Shown piece after piece: positions 1 through 8,972 of a DNA stretch of 64,000 nt. The DNA comes from Acidocella aquatica (GTDB taxonomy: Bacteria; Pseudomonadota; Alphaproteobacteria; Acetobacterales; Acetobacteraceae). The notes below the pieces were generated by a model, which did no database searches, was not told the DNA's origin, and was given only the letters and a program-made list of their open reading frames with translations. The stretch's first letter is position 1; each line of letters begins with the position of its first letter. Made by a program: the position numbers and the translations under genes. Location: positions 62,001-126,000 of the forward strand of contig NZ_BSOS01000007.1 in the NCBI RefSeq assembly GCF_030160635.1. Direction: 5' to 3'.

Positions 1-384
1 GGCGATGCCGAGGCCATAAATAAAGCCGGAGCAGGCTGCCGCAATGTCAAACCCGAACGCATTTTTGGCGCCCAGCATCCCCTGCACATGCACGGCGGTT
101 GAGGGAAATGCCTGGTCAGGCGTGGAGGTCGCGAGGATGATGGCGCCAACATCCTCAGGCGCCACGCCAGCCGTCGCCAGAGCCCCGCGCGCGGCGGCGG
201 CGCCCATGAAGGCGCAGGTTTCATGCCGGCCGGCAAAATGGCGCTGGCGGATGCCGGTACGCTCCACGATCCACTCGTCGGAGGTGTCCACGCGCTCCGC
301 CATTTCGGCGTTGGAGACGATTTTTTCCGGCAAATAGGTGCCGATGCCAGCCAGGATCGCGCGGCGGCGCAAGGGTTCAGACAT
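1..384 (-). CDS. fabH: Beta-ketoacyl-ACP synthase III, N-terminal part (cut by window edge)
   Basis: FabH condenses acetyl-CoA with malonyl-ACP to start type II fatty-acid synthesis in the cytoplasm. Only the first 128 codons are in the window. The translation begins MSEPLRRRAILAGIGTYLPE, contains the DTSDEWIVERTGI stretch typical of FabH, and ends just past the active-site context AAACSGF, with the catalytic Cys at about residue 118. The ATG at 384 overlaps the plsX stop by 8 nt, so the two are translationally coupled. The order rpmF-plsX-fabH is the usual proteobacterial one. The rest of the gene lies left of base 1. Confidence 0.95.
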   Translation of the reverse strand, partial: MSEPLRRRAILAGIGTYLPEKIVSNAEMAERVDTSDEWIVERTGIRQRHFAGRHETCAFMGAAAARGALATAGVAPEDVGAIILATSTPDQAFPSTAVHVQGMLGAKNAFGFDIAAACSGFIYGLGIA

Positions 385-1429
385 CGGGGCTGCCGGCCTG
401 CTCGGTGGCGAGAATCGCGCTGTCCATCGCAGCCAGCCCTTCGGCGATGCGGCTGTTGAAGTCGTTGGTTATCATATCCATCGCCACATCCACCGCATGC
501 GCAAATCCTTCAGCATCCGTTCCGCCGTGGGATTTCACCACAACGCCGTTTAATCCCAGCAGCACCGCGCCGTTATAGCGGCGGGGGTCGAGCAACTCGC
601 GCAGGCGCCTGAGGGCGCCCCGGGCCAGCATGTAACCGGCTTTGGCCAGCGGGCCGGAGGTGAACACCCGCTTGAGCAGGTCGCCAACCAGCTTGAAGGC
701 GCCCTCCCCGGTTTTCAGCGCGACGTTGCCGGTGAAACCATCGGTGACGATAACATTCACAGTGCCCGCGGTGATGTCATGGCCTTCGATGAAGCCGTGA
801 AACTGCGCGCCGATCGGGCTTTCGCGCAATGTGGCGGCGGCGGCGCGGAGGATGTCGTTCCCCTTGCCTTCCTCGGAGCCGACATTGAGCAGGCCGATGG
901 TAGGTGCTGGCAGGCCCAGCACGATTTTGGCGAACATCTCACCCATCAGGGCGAATTCAACCAGATTGCGGGAGTCGCAGACCACGTTGAGGCCGAGATC
1001 AAGCATCACCACATCGCCCTTGGCCGAGGGGGCGGTAGCCGCCATCGCCGGGCGGTCGATGCCTTGCATGGTCTTGAGGACAATTTTGGACAGGGCGAGC
1101 AGCGCCCCTGTGTTGCCTGCCGAGATCACCCCGGCGGCCTCGTTATGGTGCACGGCATCGATCGCGCGGCGCATCGAGGAGTCGCGCATGCGCAACGCCA
1201 CGGTGGGCTTCATATCCCCGGTGACGATGGCGCCGGCATGGTGCAGCGTGCTCTGGGCCTTGAGCCGCCTGGTTTTGGCAACCAGCGGCGCCAGCACCGC
1301 CTCGTCGCCAAACAACAGGAAGCGGGCCAGCGGATGCCGTACAGAGGCAATTTCGAGCCCGGCGATAATCGCCTCGGGCGCGTGATCCCCCCCCATGGCA
1401 TCCACAGCCAGTATGTTGCTCCGGCTCAT
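377..1429 (-). CDS. plsX: Phosphate acyltransferase PlsX
   Basis: PlsX converts acyl-ACP to acyl-phosphate, the donor for PlsY in phosphatidic-acid synthesis; it is a peripheral membrane enzyme. The 350-residue product has the expected length, starts MSRSNILAVDAMGGDHAP (the conserved N-terminal DAMGGDHAP motif), and contains SAGNTGALLA and GFTGNVALKTGEG, both family signatures. An AAGGG ribosome-binding site precedes the ATG. It lies between rpmF and fabH and overlaps fabH by 8 nt, the standard lipid-synthesis cluster. Confidence 0.97.
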   Translation of the reverse strand: MSRSNILAVDAMGGDHAPEAIIAGLEIASVRHPLARFLLFGDEAVLAPLVAKTRRLKAQSTLHHAGAIVTGDMKPTVALRMRDSSMRRAIDAVHHNEAAGVISAGNTGALLALSKIVLKTMQGIDRPAMAATAPSAKGDVVMLDLGLNVVCDSRNLVEFALMGEMFAKIVLGLPAPTIGLLNVGSEEGKGNDILRAAAATLRESPIGAQFHGFIEGHDITAGTVNVIVTDGFTGNVALKTGEGAFKLVGDLLKRVFTSGPLAKAGYMLARGALRRLRELLDPRRYNGAVLLGLNGVVVKSHGGTDAEGFAHAVDVAMDMITNDFNSRIAEGLAAMDSAILATEQAGSPDV

Positions 1430-1480
1430 TGCATACCCTTGGGGGAGTTTCCTGTTGCCGATTTTACCGAAAGGAAGGCG

Positions 1481-1684
1481 CTAGACGCGAACGACGCCCT
1501 TGGCGGTCTTGCCGGAGGCAACGACTTCACGGTTATCGTAATGGCCGCAATGGGCGCAGACATGGTGCGGGCGCTTGAGTTCACCGCAGTTGCCGCATTC
1601 CGCATGCGCTTCCGCGCGCAGGGCCAGATGGCTGCGGCGCATGCCGGCGCGCGAGGGGGAGGTTTTACGTTTAGGAACGGCCAT
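1481..1684 (-). CDS. rpmF: 50S ribosomal protein L32
   Basis: Component of the large ribosomal subunit. The 67-residue product starts [19 protein letters not shown], the invariant L32 N-terminus, and carries two Cys pairs (CGNC and CAHC) consistent with a zinc-ribbon form. An open frame continues 25 codons upstream, but the MAVPKRK start is family-conserved and was chosen. It follows the DUF177 gene and precedes plsX, matching the conserved yceD-rpmF-plsX-fabH block. Confidence 0.97.
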   Translation of the reverse strand: MAVPKRKTSPSRAGMRRSHLALRAEAHAECGNCGELKRPHHVCAHCGHYDNREVVASGKTAKGVVRV

Positions 1685-1808
1685 AGCTGCTGCAACCTTA
1701 AAAAATACGGTAAAGAGGAACGAGAGGCGCGGCGTAGCAGAGGCGCCGCCGTGTCGCAAGTCATAGATGCCACGCGAAGCCGGAAGGGCTGGCGCCGGGC
1801 CTAATTAT

Positions 1809-2330
1809 TTAAGTATCCAAGCCGCCTTTACGGGCCTTGAGCACGGCAAACGGGTTCTCCGGCTCGCCTGTGAACTCATCCGGGAGGGTGGCGCCGGGCT
1901 TGCGCGGATAGGGATCGAGCGCCAGGGCGAGCTGTTCGGCCAGGGCCTCACCGAGGTCGAGCAGGTCGGCTGTGTAGGGGATTTCGTCAGGGCCTTCGAG
2001 GGTTTCCGGGTCCAGCTCCACCCCCTCTGACTCCGGCAGGCTTTGCGCCGGGACGAATCGCAGCTCACATTCCTCGTCGATGCGGGCATCGAAAGGCTCC
2101 AGCGTGAGGACGCAGGTTTGCGTGACCTTGGCCTGCATGCGCAGGCGCGCCGCGATAACCCCGGCGCGCTCATGGCGCAGCGTGAACTCGCCCCGCAGCA
2201 GGGCGATGCCCGGCAGGCTGAAGCGTGACGCCAGCTCACCGCGCGTGGCCTCGTCAGCCAGCAGTATATGTTCCTGCGTGGCGTCTTTAATGTGTGAGGC
2301 CCTGATGGGCCGGTGAAAATTCTGTTCCAT
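1809..2330 (-). CDS. yceD: YceD/DUF177 family protein
   Basis: DUF177 proteins sit next to rpmF across bacteria and are linked to 23S rRNA accumulation in plants and E. coli; the exact activity is unsettled. The 173-residue product has the family's central element LRMQAKVTQTCVLTLEPF (the conserved Cys following alternating hydrophobics) and the acidic C-terminal part ending DPYPRKPGATLPDEF. It is transcribed with rpmF and diverges from bamE across a 96-bp gap that should hold both promoters. Confidence 0.88.
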   Translation of the reverse strand: MEQNFHRPIRASHIKDATQEHILLADEATRGELASRFSLPGIALLRGEFTLRHERAGVIAARLRMQAKVTQTCVLTLEPFDARIDEECELRFVPAQSLPESEGVELDPETLEGPDEIPYTADLLDLGEALAEQLALALDPYPRKPGATLPDEFTGEPENPFAVLKARKGGLDT

Positions 2331-2426
2331 GCCCTAGATATAGACTGACTGCATTGACACGGAAGCCCCTGCCGTGAGACCCAACCGCCTGAGATACCCT
2401 CTCCAAGCTCTTTAAGGACCTTAAGC

Positions 2427-2963
2427 GTGCGCCCTGCCCCGCTGACATTAACGACCCTGCTCTGCGCGATGCTGGCCTTGCCGGGCTGCGCCGTGTTTTC
2501 GGATGCGCCGCACTACCGTGGTATCGCCGTGTCGCAGCACGATCTGAACGAGCTGACGCCTGGCATTTCCAGCCAGACCGATGCGCAGGCGCTCCTGGGG
2601 CCGCCAACCTTCGTCGAACAGTTCGACAACAACAACTGGGACTATGTCAGCCAGGTCACGAAAATCCGCATCGGCCAGACCGAAGGGGTCAAGCAACAGC
2701 ATGTCGTGGTGCTGAGCTTTGATAATAACGGCATTTTACAGGGCGTTTCGCAAAAAGACCTGAAAGACGGCGTGCGTGTGGCCATGGATGGCGCGCAGAC
2801 GCCGGTGCCGGGCGGCAAGCCCGGATTCTTGCGCCAGCTGATCGGCGGGGTCGGCAGCTATAACCCGCTGGGAAGCGCCTCGGACACCAGCAGCGCCCGA
2901 TCGAGCGCCAGTGGGCTTGGCGGCGCCGGTGCTGGCGCCCCCGGCAGCAGCAGCGGATTCTAG
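2427..2963 (+). CDS. bamE: Outer-membrane assembly lipoprotein BamE (SmpA/OmlA)
   Basis: BamE is the small lipoprotein of the BAM complex that inserts beta-barrels into the outer membrane. The GTG start at 2427 is supported by AAGGA 8 nt upstream. The N-terminus is a lipoprotein signal with lipobox LPGC (Cys near residue 21). The SmpA/OmlA fold follows (GISSQTDAQALLGPPTF, then the YVSQV strand). The protein is longer than E. coli BamE: from about residue 125 it has a Gly/Ser/Ala-rich low-complexity tail, as seen in some alphaproteobacteria. The next gene starts 3 nt after its stop. Confidence 0.9.
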   Translation: MRPAPLTLTTLLCAMLALPGCAVFSDAPHYRGIAVSQHDLNELTPGISSQTDAQALLGPPTFVEQFDNNNWDYVSQVTKIRIGQTEGVKQQHVVVLSFDNNGILQGVSQKDLKDGVRVAMDGAQTPVPGGKPGFLRQLIGGVGSYNPLGSASDTSSARSSASGLGGAGAGAPGSSSGF

Positions 2964-2966
2964 CCG

Positions 2967-4586
2967 ATGAAACGGCGGGATCTGCTTAACGGCCTCTCAC
3001 TCGCCACCCTCTCAATTACCAGCGCGCGGGCGCAGTCGATGCTGGGCGTTTCCAGCGCGCCCGCCCCCTCGGTGCCAGCCCCCGCCGCGCCGCTTGCGGC
3101 AGCGGCGCAAACGCAGGCGCCCAAACTCGACGATACCGTGGGCGCCGGGTTCAATCGCATTGTGATCGCCCGCTGGGGCGATGCCCTGTTGCCCGATGCA
3201 CCGGCATTCAACCCGAACGCGCTCACCGCCGATCAGGCGCGCTCGCAATTTCCCTATGATGCCGTGATCGCCGGGCTGATCGCCCCTCCCCCGGCGCAGG
3301 ATGGCATTCCCCGGCTGGTCATGGTCGTGGCCAACCCCACGGCCCCGGCCAGAATGGTGTTCCCCGGCGGGGTTGATATTCCCGATGTGGCCGGGCGGCT
3401 GCAGGGGGCGACCATCCTGAACCTGCAATACATGTCCGGCCGCTGGGTGACGGTGGATGGCGGCTATCAGTCGCGCCGCATCTCGGACGGCACGCTCTGC
3501 GAGATAACCGGGCCGGTGGCGGCCGTGATCGGGAGCACCGTGCAGGGATTGCTGGCGCCGCAGGCGGGATGCGCCACGCCCTGGGGCAATGCGCTGCTGG
3601 CCGAGGGCAACGCCGCCCCCTGGCTGAAGCGCCTCGCCGGGGTGGGTTATGGCTATGACGACCCGGCGCAGGCGCCGCGCTTTGGCTGGGTGGCGGAGCT
3701 GAACGCGCTCGACCCCGGGGCATTTCCGATTAAACGCACGGCACTGGGGCGGTTCGCGCGCGCGGGCATCGCCGCCACGGCAACGCAGGACGGGCGGGCG
3801 GTTATATTCATGAGCCAGGATGCGCCCGGCGGGTATCTGTTCCGCTTTATCGCCGCAACCGCCGCGACCGACGGCACGGCGCTGGATTCCGGCACGCTGG
3901 CGGTGGCACAGATTACCGGTGATGGCATCGGCTGGATTGATTTGCCCAATACGGTTCCGGCCCTGGTGGGAGCGGTGGACGCCGCCGCCAATGCCGGAGG
4001 CTCGCCCTTTGATGCGCCAGGCGGGATCGCCATCGCCACGGATAACAGCGCCATCTATCTTGCCTGCGGCGGCAACGCCGCGCGCACCGTGCCTGATGCG
4101 CTCAACCCGCGCACGGGCGATGACAACGGGCATATCGTGGCGCTAACCCCGCCGGGCGGCGATGTGACCGCGAAGAGTTTCGCCGGGAAGGTTGTCCTGA
4201 GCGCGGGCAACCCGGCCACCACGCCGGGCACGGACTATGCGGCAGGCTCCAACGGCTGGCTGCGCAAGCCGCGCACGCTCAATCTGGCCCCCTCGGGGGC
4301 GTTGTGGATCGGCACCGACCAGAAAGGCGATACCAGCCTGGGGGCGGATGGGTTGTTCATAATGCAGACCGGCGGCCCCAGCCCTTATCTGCTCTCAACC
4401 GCCTATCTGGCGCCCATCGGCGCGGCGATGGGCGGCGTGGGGTTTGGCGGCAAGACTGTTTTTGCCGCTGTGCGTCACCCCGGCGCGACGCCGGGTGCAA
4501 GCTTCAACGCGCCCGCGACACGCTGGCCGACACTGCGGCCGGACATGCCGCCGCAGACCACCATTATCGGGCTGGTGCGGGTTTAA
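2967..4586 (+). CDS. PhoX-family (DUF839) secreted phosphatase-like protein
   Basis: PhoX enzymes are periplasmic Ca/Fe-dependent alkaline phosphatases exported by Tat. The product is 539 residues. The N-terminus MKRRDLLNG followed by a hydrophobic stretch and ARAQ looks like a Tat signal. Family-like segments include RFGWVAELNALDPGAFPIKR, ALGRFARAG, FMSQDAPGGYLFRF and, late in the protein, LWIGTDQKGD. It begins 3 nt after bamE, so it is likely co-transcribed, and its 3' end overlaps the convergent thioesterase gene by 23 bp. Family assignment is good; the substrate is unknown. Confidence 0.8.
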   Translation: MKRRDLLNGLSLATLSITSARAQSMLGVSSAPAPSVPAPAAPLAAAAQTQAPKLDDTVGAGFNRIVIARWGDALLPDAPAFNPNALTADQARSQFPYDAVIAGLIAPPPAQDGIPRLVMVVANPTAPARMVFPGGVDIPDVAGRLQGATILNLQYMSGRWVTVDGGYQSRRISDGTLCEITGPVAAVIGSTVQGLLAPQAGCATPWGNALLAEGNAAPWLKRLAGVGYGYDDPAQAPRFGWVAELNALDPGAFPIKRTALGRFARAGIAATATQDGRAVIFMSQDAPGGYLFRFIAATAATDGTALDSGTLAVAQITGDGIGWIDLPNTVPALVGAVDAAANAGGSPFDAPGGIAIATDNSAIYLACGGNAARTVPDALNPRTGDDNGHIVALTPPGGDVTAKSFAGKVVLSAGNPATTPGTDYAAGSNGWLRKPRTLNLAPSGALWIGTDQKGDTSLGADGLFIMQTGGPSPYLLSTAYLAPIGAAMGGVGFGGKTVFAAVRHPGATPGASFNAPATRWPTLRPDMPPQTTIIGLVRV

Positions 4587-5001
4587 GCCGCAGGGCATTA
4601 TAAGCCTCCCGCAGGGCGGGGCTGAGCGGCACCGAGCGGCGCGCCTGAGGGTCAACCTGGACCATCACCGCCTCCGCCGTGGCCACGCAGCGCCCGTGCT
4701 GGAACAAGGCCTGCACCACGGTGAGCGAACTATTGCCCACGGATTTTACCGCCGTGCCGATTTCCACGGTGCCGGGCCAGGTGATTTCAGCCAGGTAATC
4801 AACCGTGATGCGGGCCAGCACGAAATTATAGCCTGGTTCGCTCAGCGGCCTGTCCCCGGCCTCGAGTACCGCGATGCGCCCGGTCTCGAACAATGTGGTG
4901 AACACGGCATTGTTGACATGGCCCTGGCGGTCGGTATCGCCATAACGGAGCTTGTCATAAGTCTGGGAGGGGAAATCCGTCAGCAGCGAGTGGGAGGTCA
5001 T
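4564..5001 (-). CDS. Acyl-CoA thioesterase, 4HBT hotdog family
   Basis: The 145-residue protein has the hotdog signature of YbgC/FadM-type thioesterases: LRYGDTDRQGHVNNAVF near residues 18-34, where the Asp is the usual catalytic residue. It probably hydrolyses acyl-CoA thioesters in the cytoplasm; chain-length preference cannot be read from the sequence. The ATG abuts the stop of the upstream FAD oxidase gene with no gap, indicating an operon. It is distinct from the ybgC at 58.4 kb. Confidence 0.85.
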   Translation of the reverse strand: MTSHSLLTDFPSQTYDKLRYGDTDRQGHVNNAVFTTLFETGRIAVLEAGDRPLSEPGYNFVLARITVDYLAEITWPGTVEIGTAVKSVGNSSLTVVQALFQHGRCVATAEAVMVQVDPQARRSVPLSPALREAYNALRLKPAPAR

Positions 5002-6417
5002 TCAGCTCAGGTCTTTCACTGGCAGCAGTTTGCCCGGATTGAGGAGGTTTTGCGGGTCCAGCGCGGCCTTGAGGGCGCGCATGAGGTCGAGTTCCACCGC
5101 TGATTTATGCGCGCGCATGCCCGCGAGGCGGAACTGGCCGATGCCATGCTCGGCGGAGAAACTGCCGCCACGGGCCACCGCCAGGGCTTCGACATCGATG
5201 GTGATGGCGGTTTTGCGGGTGGCAAGGCTGGCGAGGGTCTGGCCCGCCGGCGGGCGGATGTTGATGTGCAGATTGCCATCGCCCAGATGGCCGAAAATGT
5301 TCAGGCGGCAGTCCGGGTATTTTGTTGCCACCAGGGTTTCGATGGCGGCCACGGTTTCAGGGATGGCTGCCAGAGGCACGGCGATGTCATGCTTGACCGC
5401 GCCGCCCTCGCGCAACTCCCCCTCGGAGACAGCCTCGCGCATGGCGATGAACCCCTGCGCCTCGCGCGTGGACTGGGCGATCACGGCATTCTGGGCGAGG
5501 CCGGATTCGAGGGCTTCCGCCAACAGGCGCTCCAGCGTGGCGGCGGGGGTGGCGGCGGCATCAAGGGCTGAGAGTTCGAGCAAAACATAGGCGGGCGCGC
5601 CAAAGGGCAGCCGCCCGCCCGGGGTGTGGGCGGCGCCGAGCTGCATCGCCGGGCCGTCGATGAACTCGCATAAGGTAAGCGCGGGGCCGCATTGATGGCG
5701 AAGCCGCGTGAACAGCTCCAGCGCCGCCGCGACATCCGCCACCCCCGCCAGGGCGCAGGCCTGGGCGCTTGGCGCGGGGTAGAGCCGCAGGGTGGCCGCG
5801 GTGATGATGCCGAGCGTGCCCTCCGCGCCGATGAAAATCTGCTTGAGGTCGAGGCCGGTGTTGTCCTTGCGCAGGGCGCCGAGGCCATTCCAGATGCGGC
5901 CATCGGCCAGCACGGCCTCCAGCCCCAGCACCTGGGCGCGGGTGGAGCCGTAGGAGAGCACCTGCATGCCACCGGCATTGGTGGAGATGATCCCGCCGAT
6001 CTGGGCCGAACCCTCCGCGCCGAAGCTGATGGGGAAAAGCTTGTTCGCGCGCGCCGCCGCCTCGCGCACCGCGTGCAGGGTTGCACCTGCCTCGGCGGTG
6101 ATGGTGTCACCCACAGGGTCCAACGCGCGGATTTGGTGCAACCGGCGCAGGTTGAGGATGATCTGGTTGCCGCCAGGGGCTGGCACACCGCCCGCGACGA
6201 GGCCCGTATTGCCGCCCTGGGGGACGATTTTGACCCCGTTGTCCGCGCATAATTTCACAATTTCAGTGACTTGTGCTGTGGTTTGAGGAAATATGACGGC
6301 CACGGCTGGATTTTGCGCCAGCCCGCGCCAGTCGCGCTCAAACGGCGCGCGGTCTTCTGGGCCCGTGAGAACTGCGGAGTCGCCAAGAGCGGCGCGCAAG
6401 GCGTTGATGAGCTGCAT
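5002..6417 (-). CDS. FAD-binding oxidoreductase, D-2-hydroxyglutarate/D-lactate dehydrogenase type
   Basis: 471 residues. The N-terminal PCMH-type FAD-binding domain (about residues 35-215) contains PQGGNTGLVAGG, GGIISTNAGGMQVLSYGSTR and GAEGTLGIITAATL. The C-terminal FAD-oxidase domain ends with FGHLGDGNLHINI, SAEHGIGQ and ALDPQNLLNPGK, typical of D-2-hydroxyacid dehydrogenases of the DLD/D2HGDH group. It is likely a flavoprotein passing electrons from a D-2-hydroxyacid to a carrier. D-2-hydroxyglutarate is the best guess; D-lactate is possible. The thioesterase gene follows directly. Confidence 0.85.
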   Translation of the reverse strand: MQLINALRAALGDSAVLTGPEDRAPFERDWRGLAQNPAVAVIFPQTTAQVTEIVKLCADNGVKIVPQGGNTGLVAGGVPAPGGNQIILNLRRLHQIRALDPVGDTITAEAGATLHAVREAAARANKLFPISFGAEGSAQIGGIISTNAGGMQVLSYGSTRAQVLGLEAVLADGRIWNGLGALRKDNTGLDLKQIFIGAEGTLGIITAATLRLYPAPSAQACALAGVADVAAALELFTRLRHQCGPALTLCEFIDGPAMQLGAAHTPGGRLPFGAPAYVLLELSALDAAATPAATLERLLAEALESGLAQNAVIAQSTREAQGFIAMREAVSEGELREGGAVKHDIAVPLAAIPETVAAIETLVATKYPDCRLNIFGHLGDGNLHINIRPPAGQTLASLATRKTAITIDVEALAVARGGSFSAEHGIGQFRLAGMRAHKSAVELDLMRALKAALDPQNLLNPGKLLPVKDLS

Positions 6418-6450
6418 GGTAGTGTGCCTGACGCTAGAGGCTGACTTGAT

Positions 6451-6738
6451 CTAATGCCCGGCGCAAGCAACTGTGCCGCCGTTGGGGTTAAGTCCTGACC
6501 CACAAATTACGCTGAGCAAAGTATCTTCGTTAGATGAAATAACAGGCACCGCATCGGTGTTTGATTTAACGTCGGATACGTCACTTGCTATGCTGTCTAA
6601 GTCACGTTGAATTGTGGATATATCCGGGGCGCCTGGCTGGGAGTTCACCGCGTTCAGCGTCATCACGGTAATAGCTACATTTACCCATATCCCGCATGCA
6701 ATAACAGCAAGTAAAACCCTGGTTGAACGGTCAGCCAT
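6451..6738 (-). CDS. Small membrane-anchored protein of unknown function
   Basis: I do not recognise this 95-residue protein. It has one N-terminal membrane segment (about residues 8-30) followed by an exported Ser/Asp-rich tail with two late Cys (VICGSG, VACAGH) that could form a disulfide. The ATG at 6738 was chosen because it follows an AAGGG-like site and begins with MADRSTR just before the membrane helix; an upstream ATG at 6882 would run back into pyrE. Base composition is visibly more AT-rich than its neighbours. It lies between pyrE and the FAD oxidase gene. Confidence 0.6.
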   Translation of the reverse strand: MADRSTRVLLAVIACGIWVNVAITVMTLNAVNSQPGAPDISTIQRDLDSIASDVSDVKSNTDAVPVISSNEDTLLSVICGSGLNPNGGTVACAGH

Positions 6739-6811
6739 CTCTATTTTCCCTTTATAAAGGCATACCCACTGACGCAGGTATACCGGGGAGCGTGAGTTTG
6801 AAAATCTTAGT

Positions 6812-7570
6812 CTATCCGGCCGGTTTCGCGGCTTTGCCCAGTTTATGGGCCAGAGCCTCCTCCGCCGTGCCGACGCCGCCATGCGCCGCCGACCAGGCCA
6901 TGGGGTTCTCCAAAAACTTGCGCACGCCGGTGAGCGCCGAGTCGGAGAAATAGGGCTGGCTCTTGGCTGCCTCCAGAACGTCCCACCAGGTGCATAGGTG
7001 ATGCAGCGAAATATCCATGCTCGCCAGGGTCTCGAAGCTGCCGGGGAAGACGCCGTAGAAAAACACCACGAAGGTATGGTTGCAGATGGCCCCGGCGTCG
7101 CGCAGGGCCTTGGCGAACTGGATTTTGGAGCCGCCGTCGGTGGTTAAATCCTCCACCAGCAGGGTGTTCATGCCCTCCGGCACATCGCCCTCGATGAGGG
7201 AATTACGGCCAAAACCCTTGGGTTGCTTGCGGATATAGGCCATGGGGGCGCTCATGCGCTCGGCGATCCAGGCGGCGAAGGGAATGCCCGCGGTCTCGCC
7301 GCCAGCCACGGCCTGGATGGCCTCATAGCCGATATGGCGGCTGATTTTCTCGACCGCGAGGTCACAGATTTTGGCGCGCGCGCGGGGGAAGAAGATGATC
7401 TTGCGGCAGTCGATATAAACAGGCGATTTCCAGCCGGAGGTGAGCGTATATGGCTCCTCCGGGCGGAAGTTCACCGCCTTGATCTCCAGCAGCAGCTTGG
7501 CTGTGGTCAGCGCCGCGTCCCTGTCCCAGTCGCTCGCCCAGTCAATTTTCGCCGCAATCCGCCCACTCAT
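6812..7570 (-). CDS. pyrE: Orotate phosphoribosyltransferase
   Basis: PyrE joins orotate to PRPP to form OMP in pyrimidine synthesis. The 252-residue product has the PRPP-binding motif LLVEDLTTDGGSK and the N-terminal YTLTSGWKSPVYIDCRK element that binds substrate. It is somewhat longer at both ends than E. coli PyrE (213 residues), as in many alphaproteobacteria. It diverges from icd across a 137-bp gap. Confidence 0.93.
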   Translation of the reverse strand: MSGRIAAKIDWASDWDRDAALTTAKLLLEIKAVNFRPEEPYTLTSGWKSPVYIDCRKIIFFPRARAKICDLAVEKISRHIGYEAIQAVAGGETAGIPFAAWIAERMSAPMAYIRKQPKGFGRNSLIEGDVPEGMNTLLVEDLTTDGGSKIQFAKALRDAGAICNHTFVVFFYGVFPGSFETLASMDISLHHLCTWWDVLEAAKSQPYFSDSALTGVRKFLENPMAWSAAHGGVGTAEEALAHKLGKAAKPAG

Positions 7571-7707
7571 GGTTCAACTCCTCAGAATCCTGGGGTTTTC
7601 CTATCCCGAGTTGCGCAACCCGTCCATGCGGGGGCTGACCCTTGGGCAGGCTTGTCTCCCCGGCCTGGAATGATATGGAAGTTGCCATAATACAAGGAGC
7701 GTTGCGC

Positions 7708-8922
7708 ATGGCGAAAATCAAGGTAAAAACCCCGGTCGTGGAGATGGACGGCGATGAGATGACCCGGATCATCTGGGGGTTCATCAAGGAGAAGCTGATC
7801 CTCCCGTATCTCGACATCGACCTGAAATATTACGACCTCGGCATTGAATATCGCGACCAGACCGACGACCAGGTGACGCTGGATGCCGCCCATGCCACCA
7901 AAAAATACGGCGTGGGCGTTAAATGCGCGACCATTACGCCTGACGAGGCGCGGGTTGTTGAATTTGGCCTGAAGAAGATGTGGCGCAGCCCGAACGGGAC
8001 CATCCGCAACGTGCTGGACGGAACCATCTTCCGCGAGCCGATCATCTGCAAGAACGTGCCGCGCCTGGTGCCGCACTGGTCAGAGCCGATCGTGATCGGC
8101 CGCCACGCCTATGGCGATATTTACCGCGCGGTTGAGATGAAAATCCCCGGCGCCGGCAAGGTGGAGCTGACCTACACCCCCGCCGATGGCGGCGCGCCCG
8201 TGAGCCTGGAAGTGCATGACTTCAAAGGTGCGGGCGTGACCATGGGCATGCACAACACCCTGGCCTCGATCGAGGGGTTCGCGCGCGCCAGCTTCAACTA
8301 CGGGCTGATGCGCAAATACCCGGTTTATCTCTCGACCAAGAACACGATTTTGAAAGCCTATGACGGCACCTTCAAGGATGCCTTCGAGGCGATCTTCAAC
8401 AACGAGTTCAAGGCGAAATACGATGCCGCCGGGCTGACCTATGAGCACCGGCTGATCGACGACATGGTCGCCTGCGCGCTGAAGTGGAGCGGCGGGTATC
8501 TGTGGGCCTGCAAGAACTACGATGGCGATGTGCAGTCAGACATCGTGGCGCAGGGCTTTGGCTCGCTCGGGCTGATGACCTCGGTGCTGCTCAGCCCCGA
8601 TGGCCAGACCGTTGAGGCCGAGGCCGCGCACGGCACGGTGACGCGCCATTACCGCGACCACCAGAAGGGCAAGCAGACCTCGACCAACCCGATCGCCAGC
8701 ATTTTCGCCTGGACGCGCGGGTTGATCTATCGCGGCCAGTTTGACGGCACGCCAGATGTGGTGGCCTTTGCCGAGACGCTGGAGAAGGTCTGCGTGCAGA
8801 CGGTGGAAGCCGGGTTCATGACCAAGGATCTGGCAACGCTGATCTCCAAGGATGCACCCTGGATGAACACCCAGGACTTCCTCGACAAGCTCGACAGCAA
8901 CCTGAAAATCGCGATGAAATAG
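7708..8922 (+). CDS. icd: NADP-dependent isocitrate dehydrogenase
   Basis: This TCA-cycle enzyme decarboxylates isocitrate to 2-oxoglutarate. The 404-residue product belongs to the eukaryotic/alphaproteobacterial homodimeric type: [20 protein letters not shown] at the start, then [28 protein letters not shown] and [14 protein letters not shown]. The ATG at 7708 has AAGGAG 8 nt upstream; the open frame extends further but is not needed. A clear terminator follows. The product feeds glutamate synthesis through gltBD in this window. Confidence 0.96.
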   Translation: MAKIKVKTPVVEMDGDEMTRIIWGFIKEKLILPYLDIDLKYYDLGIEYRDQTDDQVTLDAAHATKKYGVGVKCATITPDEARVVEFGLKKMWRSPNGTIRNVLDGTIFREPIICKNVPRLVPHWSEPIVIGRHAYGDIYRAVEMKIPGAGKVELTYTPADGGAPVSLEVHDFKGAGVTMGMHNTLASIEGFARASFNYGLMRKYPVYLSTKNTILKAYDGTFKDAFEAIFNNEFKAKYDAAGLTYEHRLIDDMVACALKWSGGYLWACKNYDGDVQSDIVAQGFGSLGLMTSVLLSPDGQTVEAEAAHGTVTRHYRDHQKGKQTSTNPIASIFAWTRGLIYRGQFDGTPDVVAFAETLEKVCVQTVEAGFMTKDLATLISKDAPWMNTQDFLDKLDSNLKIAMK

Positions 8923-8928
8923 CCCCTG

Positions 8929-8972
8929 CCCTGGCCGCCGGTTTTTGCCGGTGGCCAGGGAGTTGTTTTTTA
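8929..8972 (+). terminator. Rho-independent terminator of icd
   Basis: A 13-bp stem (8929-8941 with 8948-8960, one G-T wobble) closes a 6-nt loop. It is followed, after AGTTG, by a run of T from 8966. It starts 7 nt after the icd stop and abuts the end of convergent thrS. Confidence 0.9.

Noticed and set aside
1481-1759. Extended L32 reading frame starting at 1759
   Set aside because: The added 25 residues are not part of L32; the conserved MAVPKRK start at 1684 is clear.
3012-4133. Long leftward open frame antisense to the phoX-like gene (373 codons)
   Set aside because: Arg/Gly/His-rich translation typical of antisense shadows in GC-rich genes; the plus-strand frame has a recognisable family and signal peptide.
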